From Maratus speciosus (lineage: Eukaryota > Arthropoda > Arachnida > Araneae > Salticidae): a stretch of 64,000 nt of DNA. Location: contig OZ010792.1 in the NCBI GenBank assembly GCA_963932465.1, positions 21,295,632 through 21,359,631 on the forward strand, given 5' to 3'. A program made the position numbers and the translations under genes. The notes below the pieces were generated by a model, which saw nothing but the letters and a program-made list of their open reading frames with translations, was not told the DNA's origin and made no database searches. Shown one piece after another: positions 56,420 to 64,000 of this stretch. Within the stretch, counting starts at the first letter, position 1. Every line of letters begins with the position of its first letter.

Positions 56420-56844
56420 TACGTTTTTAAGCACCCTATGTATTCAAACGATAAAAATCTAAGTAAAAATCCTGTTGAACGTAATCTCCGACGGTACTCA
56501 AAAGCACCAATTTGAAAAGTGCTTCGTAAAGTAAACAAACCAATTGTTTTTTTTTACCGTAACATATTGTCAAGTGACCTATTTAGAACGAGAAAAAAGA
56601 AATATGATTGTCTTTACCTTTAAAATTTATAGATGTTTCCAAGCAAAAGTTAGGGATACCATGTCAGACAAGAAAATTGACACTCACACGCACCAAAAGA
56701 GCTTCGTAAATAATTTTCAGCTTACTGGAACTACCATTGCTTTCTAGTGATGGTCAAGGGAAGTATTTACTATTGTCTCCTAAAAGTACCATTGCGAATG
56801 CATTTAATGAGTTTGTTTTAATTGAGATAGAAAACTGTGGTACT

Positions 56845-57381
56845 TTAACCTCTTCAGTTCCGGAACTAAAATAATAGTACAAATGCTTATTCATTGGATT
56901 TTTTTTCAAACAAAATGACATCGTAAATGACAAAAAATAACTTTTCGGAAATGGATCCTTTAGGCGCTTAGTAATTTAGGTTCAAATATATGGATCTGAA
57001 ACTACAAAAATAGCAATTTAATAACCATTAACCTAAATTAACGCAACCACAAATTTAAGAGCTTTAAATAAGTAAATAATCTACATATCCTCAAATTTTT
57101 TCATTAAAAAAGATTTAAGTTAAATACTTATGAAAATTTCTCACTTTCTTGGTCATACTGTCTTTTGAGCATTTTTAGGCATTTTTCAAACTCAGATGAA
57201 AATAACATTTATTTTATGTGGGAATCAGCTGAGATGGTGCCATTTATTCGTTTGCTTTGAACGCAAAAAACATTAAGCTATTAAGAAGTGATGTGAAAAT
57301 GTAAAAAAATCGGACATTTTAGTTATTATAAGGAAAAGAACAGAGGTCTCCGTATGGGGACCCAGGGACCGAAGAGGTTAA
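56845..57381. mobile_element. TTAA element, CCTCTTCAGTTCC ends
   Basis: TTAA + CCTCTTCAGTTCCGG at the left and GGGACCGAAGAGG + TTAA (57378-57381) at the right. 537 bp. The flanks gtact and agtac mean the empty site was the palindrome gtactTTAAagtac. Confidence 0.72.
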
Positions 57382-57498
57382 AGTACCGTCAGGGCATAAA
57401 GGGTTAACTACCAGATACTAGTGAAATTTTGTTTAGTTTGCAACTCTAGTTTATAGTTGTCTTCTGGATAGGTGAATTTTAATTATACAAATTTTGTA

Positions 57499-58613
57499 CA
57501 GTTGAGGAAAACAAAAGTAAACATCCCCTACTAACTCTGCAACTAATTATAATAGAAGAAAGTACTGGGACCAAACGATTGGAAATAAAGTTCACCTTTA
57601 AATTACGTATATAAAATTTGCTTAGGGACCTATCTACAAACAACAAAAAAAAAAAGACCGAAATTTTTTTTTTTTTTTTTTTAAATAGCAACACTCAATT
57701 TTGACAATATATTTTAAACCTTCGGTTCAAACTATGCCTAGATTTCAAGTCATTTAGATAATAAGATTTTGAATTATAAACATTCAAAATTTAGAGCTTC
57801 TGATGTTAAATTAAATTTTCATACTTTTATTAATATCTCCTGAAATTTGTGCGGTTATAATTCTAAAAAACCCAAACATAAATGTACTGAATTTGTAATA
57901 AAAAAAAATTTAATAGCATGAATTAGGAATTATGAAATTAATATTAAAATATATATATAAATTGCAATCTACAATTTTTATTTAAAGATTTATATTTATT
58001 ATGTCATGCTTTATGCGAATTCACAATTTAAAATTTTTCTTCCAAGTAGTTTTCGAATTATGCTTAAAAAAAGCCAGAATGATGGTTTAAGGGGCTGTCT
58101 ATGATGTGCTGAAAAGCATAATTTGAAGAAAATATGTTTTACTCATTTTATTAAAACATTTAGGCTGACAGTAGTTGAAGCATATTAAGCGACTGAAATG
58201 GTCATATTGGCAAGAAATACGTAATACATTAATAGAAGTGACATAGTCATTTTGTAACATTTTAACAATGGAGTACCGAACTTCAATTTGGATACAACAT
58301 CTAAAATAGGTTCATTTAAAAATAATTAATATCTCTGAAACTAATATCGTACGAATTTCTCGAAAATTTGTATGTAGACTAATTGATGGGTGTAGAATTT
58401 CTTTAATCTGTCAAACTTGGGTACTGCTATTGAAACAAATAAAGTTTGGGTTCGTTTTGATATGTAAATGCCCCCCTAAGTAAATTTTATATACATCATT
58501 TAAAAGTAGACATTATTTCCAATCGTTTGGTACCAGTTAGTTTCTTCTACAATAATTTGTTGAAGAATTAGGAAAGGATGTTTACTTCCCCCCCCCCCCC
58601 CCGCCCCAGACTG
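57499..58613. mobile_element. pogo/mariner-like element, CAGT ends, second copy
   Basis: TA + CAGTTGAGGAAAACAAAAGT at the left and 'CCGCCCCAGACTG' + TA at the right after a C run (58589-58603). The internal sequence is collinear with 53721-56419 minus its nested element. 1.1 kb. Confidence 0.7.
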
Positions 58614-58669
58614 TACGTAAAGTTTAGTATAGAAACATTATCCTATGAATTAACTTTAACTGTTGTCAC

Positions 58670-58999
58670 ATAACTAGTGTGAAGCGGTCTGTGAGACCGC
58701 TCCATCGAAAGATGAATAAAAGGCGCGATTAACTCATAGGATGTTGTTTTTGTACTAAACTTTTTGTACAGGAGTGTTATAATTAAAATTCACCTATTCA
58801 AAAGTCTCTGGTGTTAGTATTAAAGTTCCAAACGAAACAAAATTTCAGTAGTGTTTGTAGGTAAACTGAAATTTGCAAGTTAAACTATGAAAATTGAAAA
58901 AAGCACCGGTCTGTGAGACTGTTAACATCAGTTAAAGCTTAATCGAGCTTTTTATTAATTTTTCGACCAAGCGGTCTCCGAAACCGCTCACAGTAGTTA
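58670..58999. mobile_element. MITE with GCGGTCT...AGACCGC terminal hairpins
   Basis: Left 'ataactagtgtgaagcggtc' and right inverse 'accgctcacagtagttat'. Each end also holds its own small palindrome (GCGGTCTgtgAGACCGC at the left). 330 bp, non-coding. Confidence 0.65.
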
Positions 59000-59094
59000 T
59001 GCAATAATTTTTGTCGCAGTAATTAATGGTTAAGTAGTTTTATATTGTATCCTAACTTTCCAATGTAAAACAAATAAATATTTCTAGTATTTTC

Positions 59095-59098
<4 letters not shown>

Positions 59099-59170
<72 letters not shown>
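59099..59170. repeat. (AT)36 microsatellite
   Basis: 72 bases of uninterrupted AT dinucleotide. Confidence 0.97.
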
Positions 59171-59172
<2 letters not shown>

Positions 59173-59699
59173 TATAAATGATAATATCCCGATTTTTTTT
59201 AGATCTTATAATTTGGTCCTATTTAAGAATTTTAAACAAGCGACTTCCTCTTTATAACCCCAAAACAAAAAAGACAGGAATTGGAAAAACCATAAAAGTT
59301 GTATAACGTAGCGAATGATTGGTATTATCATAGATATTATGAAAAGCTTTAAGGCAAAAATAGAAATTTTAGGAGAAAAGAAGTAAAAACAACTTTTATT
59401 TTAACTTTGCCATTTCCTTTTCGCAATGATTATTTATGGATATCACTTATGCCGGTTACCATGCTATTATTTAAAGAACTGAAAAACACAAAATTCGCCA
59501 TCGAAATCTTCATTTAAAATAAAAAAACGTACATTGTTGCACATATCAATTTAAGACCCAACAAAGCAGAAACAAAATGATCGACTACGCTAAAAAATAA
59601 CGGGGGAGGATGATTCAAAGGAAAAGATAATTGAAACTGTAGTTTTTTTATGCAAAATAAACTTGATCCTCTTAGCGATTGTTGTCCCAGAAAGAAGTG

Positions 59700-60120
59700 T
59701 AGCAGAACACGGCAGGAGTCATAGGCGAGTATGGTTTTCAGGAAAAACTAGTGTACATCTCCAGGGGAAAAAAGAAAGGTCTTGATGTTGAGGATGTCTT
59801 CGTAATTGTTGAAAGAAAAAGGTCTATCTGATTATATGTATAAATAAGCTCCGAGATCTGAATTTGGGTTTAGTTATCTCTCTGTGCGTTGTTAGGGTGA
59901 AGGTAAGTTTTTTTTTCCAACACTATTTGTTTGTTTTAAAATACGGTTAATGAGTGATAAAATATATGCTAAATATATGCAAATACCAGTAATTAAAGGT
60001 ATATAATATATCATAGATATAATTTTTATATAGATATACATATAATTAATTTGTATAAAGATATATTGTGTCGTATATGTAACATAAATTACACATACAC
60101 ACATATCTATGTATGAGTAT
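59700..60120 (+). repeat. Duplicated segment, copy 1
   Basis: 'ggtcttgatgttgaggatgt', 'gatctgaatttgggtttagt' and 'atatgcaaataccagtaatt' recur in the same order, diverged, at about 63290-63560. The last block also recurs at about 60225-60290. No coding content. Confidence 0.6.
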
Positions 60121-60460
60121 ATTCATTTGTTTTAATTGTTATGCATATGTCGATAGCTAAAGATATCATAAATATGATAAATACATAACTCACACATCAC
60201 ACATAGACATTAGCTTGTTTTCAAATATGTTTAATATGTAGTAAAATTTGCTAAAAATATGCAAATACCAGTAATTAAAGATGTATATTATAAATATAAT
60301 TTGATACATGTATAGATATAATTAATTTATATAAAGATATAAAATATAAATCACACACACACATATATATGTGAATTCATTTGTTTTAGTTGGTATGCAT
60401 ATACCAATACCATACATGCAACAATATAATTCACATTAGGTATACACACATAGACGCTTG

Positions 60461-61284
60461 TAGGGGAGACCGGGGGAATGGCGACACCTTAAGGGAATTT
60501 AAATTTTTTCACCTCGAAAAAATGTTTATTTTTTAACAGTAAAAATTCTAAAACTGAATCATGATCTTTAGTATCTGTATAAATTTAACCGTAATCATAA
60601 CTGTAAAGTAAGCATACATAAAAAAATATTTTTTAAACCTCTGCACAATGGCGGGATTACCCAGGACACTGGGGGTAATTCCGCCACCGTACCGGGGTAA
60701 TGCTTCCACTCTTTAATGACCTAGTACATGCATCAAATGGATACTAGGAAACACACAACCTACTGAAAATAGTTAGAAAGCAATGTAAATGAGCAGAATA
60801 ATGGTTAAGCTTACAATTTACTTCATATTGCAAAAGTCGCTCTGCTGAATCGGCTCCACTACATTAAAATGAGGCCATTTCTCACCTGATTTGCATGGCG
60901 GCGGCATTACCCCGAGAGGACAATATGGCGGAAATCCCCAAGCAAAGTCGAAAGAAGAACGGAACTTGTTCAACACATTGCATCAAAATGTCGGCGAATA
61001 CATGTAGATTACGGATCATATTATCTTAAATACCTAATGTTACAATAAAAGGTGCTTATCTCTACTCATTTGAAGCTCCAAAATAATAAGTAACTAGATG
61101 AAAACTACATTTTTCACTAGAACAGACGAACGACGTACAGCAAAGTCACTCTCATTTTAGGCACTGTTTATATTGTTGGCCGCTATAGTGCAGGCACATT
61201 CACTATCTCAAACTGCCCTTAGTTTTTAAACTAGGTGGGGTGGCGGCATAACCCGTGTTGGCGGCATTCCCCCGATCTCCCCTA
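60461..61284 (+). mobile_element. TA-flanked GGGGAGACC MITE, complete copy
   Basis: TA + GGGGAGACCGGGGGAATGGC at the left, GGCATTCCCCCGATCTCCCC + TA at the right. 824 bp, collinear with 46091-46911. Confidence 0.82.
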
Positions 61285-61408
61285 TTCAAATATCTTTAAC
61301 AATAAAAGTATGCCATAAAAATAATGCGTATACCAATAATTAAATATACATATTACCTTACTCAATGAAACTTGTCAAAACAGAGCTTGTATATAACGGA
61401 ATCTTGAG

Positions 61409-61619
61409 TTAACCCCTTGAGGGGCATCGGTATATATTATATACCACCTACGATTAATGAAGTTTTACACCAGAAAAAATTTATTAAATTTCACTTTTCT
61501 AACTTTGGTGGAAAAAAGCCATAAAATTGCCTTTACTTATTTTGAAATAGAATTTTTCAAAGATTCCGGTGGGAATTCAGCATTTCACAAACGTAATTGC
61601 TTGTCCCTCAAGGGGTTAA
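61409..61619. mobile_element. TTAA MITE (CCCCTTnAGGGGC family), copy 3
   Basis: TTAA + CCCCTTGAGGGGCATC at the left, GTCCCTCAAGGGG + TTAA at the right. 211 bp. An uninterrupted size reference for the element at 7747-17217. Confidence 0.82.
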
Positions 61620-61966
61620 CAGGGAGAAAAATTACACCCCCGGTGAAAAGACGGAAGCGTGTGTAAAGTGGAATATTTCTACGGTCTCTTGCGATTCCAT
61701 TTTAGCAGATTTTACTGTACATAGATTATCTATAATTCTTTGCATCATTTGTATACATATACATATTACAATACATATAATTTGCATTGGAATAGCTTAA
61801 AGAGTAGTGTTTTTACCTTTTTATATCTGATCTCTGATGATCAAATTTAGCGTAGAGACAGAGACAGTTGAACAAACTTTTTTATAAAAATGACAATATT
61901 TACTTTTGTAATCAATACAGATAAATGAGACATATGTTAAAGTATGGTTACTTCGTTAAAATACAG

Positions 61967-61969
<3 letters not shown>

Positions 61970-62002
<33 letters not shown>
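61970..62002. repeat. Poly-T tract (33 T)
   Basis: Uninterrupted run of 33 T. It could be a retroposed poly-A tail on the minus strand, but no adjacent gene-like sequence is recognised. Confidence 0.9.
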
Positions 62003-62011
<9 letters not shown>

Positions 62012-62403
62012 GGTTAATAAACAAGACTGCTGCGATTGGTTTTCGAAAAATTTGAAAATTGCCCTAATGTCCCTTGTGTGTGAGGGAACCTGGCAACCGA
62101 GAAATATGGCCATATCAAAGAAAGTGTGAAACAGGAAAAAATAATAAATTGAGATATGAAATGTTTTGGACTATAGTAGAATAAAAATTTAAAATAGATA
62201 AAACTACTAAAAAGTCTTGAAATAACAAAGAGGTTAGAAAATAAATTAAAAAAAAATTGCACTGTATACATATCTAACAATTTAAATAAACGACGAAAAA
62301 ATAAAAAAACAAAATTTTTTCTTTGAACACGTCGAAATATGTTCCCGTCTATACACGTCAAAGCGGAATGCATTTTTGCCTCCTAGCTGAGATGATGACT
62401 CTA

Positions 62404-63211
62404 TAGTGGAGACCAGGGGAATGGCGCCAATCGGGGTTATGCCGCCACCCCGCTTATTTTAAAAACTAACAGTAGTTTGAGAAAGTGAATACGCCTGCAC
62501 TATAGCGGCCAACAATAGAAACAGTGCCTAGAGTGAGAGTAATTTGTTGTACGTCGTTCGTTTGTTCTAGTGGAAAATTTAGTTTTCATCTAGTTGCTTC
62601 TTATTTTGGAGCTTCAAATGAGTAGAGATAAGCACCTTTTATTGTAACATTAGGTACTTAAGATAATATTAAACTTAGTCTACATGCATTCGCCGACATT
62701 TTGATGCAATTTGTTGAACAAGTTCGGTTCTTCTTTCGGCTTTGCTGGGGGATTTCCGCTATATTGCCCTCTCGGGGTAATGCTGCCACCATGGCAAAGG
62801 GTGACTTTTTCAAGTTGAGTTACATTGTAAGCTTAGCGCATTAATAAATCTAGCTTAAGGAACATTGTAATTATTCATTATTTTGCTAAATTATTGCTTT
62901 TTAAATATTTTCAGTAGGTTATGTGTTTCCTAGTATCCATTTTATGTATTTACTTGGTCATTGAAGAGTGGTGTCGCCCGATACAGTGGCGAAATTACCC
63001 CAGTATCCTGGGTAATCCCGCCACTGTACAGAGGTTGAAAGAAATTTTTTTTATTCGTACTTACTTTACAGTTATGATAACGGTTAAATTTATGCAGATA
63101 CTAAAGATAATGATTCAGCTTTACAATTTTTACTATTAAAAAATAAACATTTTTTTGAGGTGAAAAAATTTAAATTCCCTTAAGGTGTCGCCATTCCCTT
63201 GGTCTCCCCTA
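62404..63211 (-). mobile_element. TA-flanked GGGGAGACC MITE, inverted copy
   Basis: TA + GTGGAGACCAGGGGAATGGC at the left, CCATTCCCTTGGTCTCCCC + TA at the right. Orientation is opposite to the copies at 46091 and 60461. 808 bp. Confidence 0.82.
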
Positions 63212-63289
63212 ATGGATATTATGAAGTAACCATCGACCCAATAGTATGAAATTTGAAAGAGATATTTGTAATGGTTCATGTCTCCTCCC

Positions 63290-63560
63290 TGAACAAGTGT
63301 TCCGGACTCCCCCTATATACCAGTACAGTTTTCAGATAAAAACCCTGTAACATGGGAGAAGGGTCTTTGATGTTGAGGAAATCTCTTAGCTGGTGAAAAC
63401 AAAAAGCCTGTCTGATTGTGTCACAATAAGCTTTGAGTTCCGAATTTGGATTTAGTTTATCTCTCTAAGCGTGATTGCATTAGTTTGTCTTAAAATACGT
63501 TTATTTTATAATAAAATCTGCAAGAAATATGCAAATATCAGTACTTATAAATACATACTA
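63290..63560 (+). repeat. Duplicated segment, copy 2
   Basis: Diverged copy of 59700-60120 ('ggtctttgatgttgaggaaa', 'ttccgaatttggatttag', 'gaaatatgcaaatatcagta'). Confidence 0.6.
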
Positions 63561-63567
63561 CTATATA

Positions 63568-64000
63568 TTGTGAACTCCCGTTAGTGCGGACTTCCAAGGG
63601 ACGCCAATTTTTGTTCGCAATAACGCAAATCATCATTAAATTTTAATTGCTGTAACAGAAATTCTCGCATAGATGCCGTTAAGCGATCTGACAACTAGAT
63701 CTAAATATCAATTAAACAAAAACCTAATTTGCAGAACAAATTAAAAAAACAAAATTTATTTCCTAAATTGTTTAAGCCCGAGAAGGGGCAGATATTAAGA
63801 TATTTCATTCTATTCGTTCTAAATTTAACGTTAAATTTTTGTAACAAATAAGTTAAACCAATTGAAAATTAAAAAATAGAAATGAAATTCATACAATATC
63901 ATGCTTTAAACACCTATATACTTAGATTCCGTTCAAATGAAATAGAAATAAATCTTAGACTTTTTTAAAGTTTTGTATTTTGCATGTACCTTATCATACT
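63568..64000. other. pogo-like end and unassigned sequence
   Basis: 'gtgaactcccgttagtgcgg' near 63570 looks like a Tigger/pogo-type terminus, but the partner end is beyond or absent. The rest to the window end is AT-rich without a gene. Confidence 0.35.

Overview
This window is a eukaryotic, AT-rich, gene-poor stretch built almost entirely of transposable elements (TEs). The mix points to an arthropod, and probably an arachnid: I/R1-superfamily non-LTR retrotransposons that carry an RNase H domain, short Helitrons, piggyBac-like TTAA-flanked MITEs, Tc1/mariner-pogo-like and hAT-like non-autonomous elements, and GATA/AT microsatellites. The arachnid call rests on general impression and was not tested. 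I find no host protein-coding gene, rRNA, tRNA or CRISPR array. Intron-split host exons shorter than about 60 codons could be missed.

Layout. 1-5.7 kb: tandem copies of a ~0.8 kb repeat, a Helitron 5' end, minisatellites and a GATA microsatellite. 5.7-17.6 kb: a four-level nest. A ~2.4 kb Helitron (5718-17595) is split by a ~205 bp TTAA MITE (7747-17217). That MITE is split by two non-LTR retrotransposons sitting side by side, with three exact copies of one 15-bp target sequence around them (7843-17115). The first retrotransposon (7858-14516, minus strand) looks full length, with an intact ORF1 (Gag-like, zinc knuckles) and ORF2 (endonuclease, reverse transcriptase, RNase H, zinc finger). The second is 5'-truncated but its remaining frame is open. 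17.6-21.5 kb: palindromic, hAT-like, TTAA and pogo-like elements. 21.6-28.3 kb: another Helitron, broken by a 924-bp element with ~170-bp terminal inverted repeats and by a cluster of GGnACAGATGTCATAT MITEs with 8-bp target duplications.

29-33.5 kb: a third non-LTR element (29799-32877, plus strand) with a one-base frameshift in a G run and a 17-bp target duplication, inserted in a diverged tandem-repeat region. 34.2-39 kb: Helitron halves and other repeats. 39.0-42.1 kb: a fourth non-LTR element (39298-41851) inside a TA-flanked MITE, with a 14-bp target duplication. 42-49.5 kb: palindromes, several TTAA elements, a MITE lying between two copies of a ~145-bp flank, and an end-to-end Helitron (47210-49508, minus). 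49.6-53.2 kb: a 3.6 kb inverted arrangement of diverged tandem units. 53.7-63.6 kb: pogo-like, TTAA and TA-flanked MITEs, a pure (AT)36 tract and a poly-T tract.

The retrotransposon genes work as a unit: ORF1 would package the RNA, and ORF2 would nick the target, copy the RNA and degrade the template. The non-coding elements would depend on transposases encoded elsewhere. I see no convincing new defence or metabolic system. The most unusual structure is the pair of different retrotransposons stacked at one identical target site.
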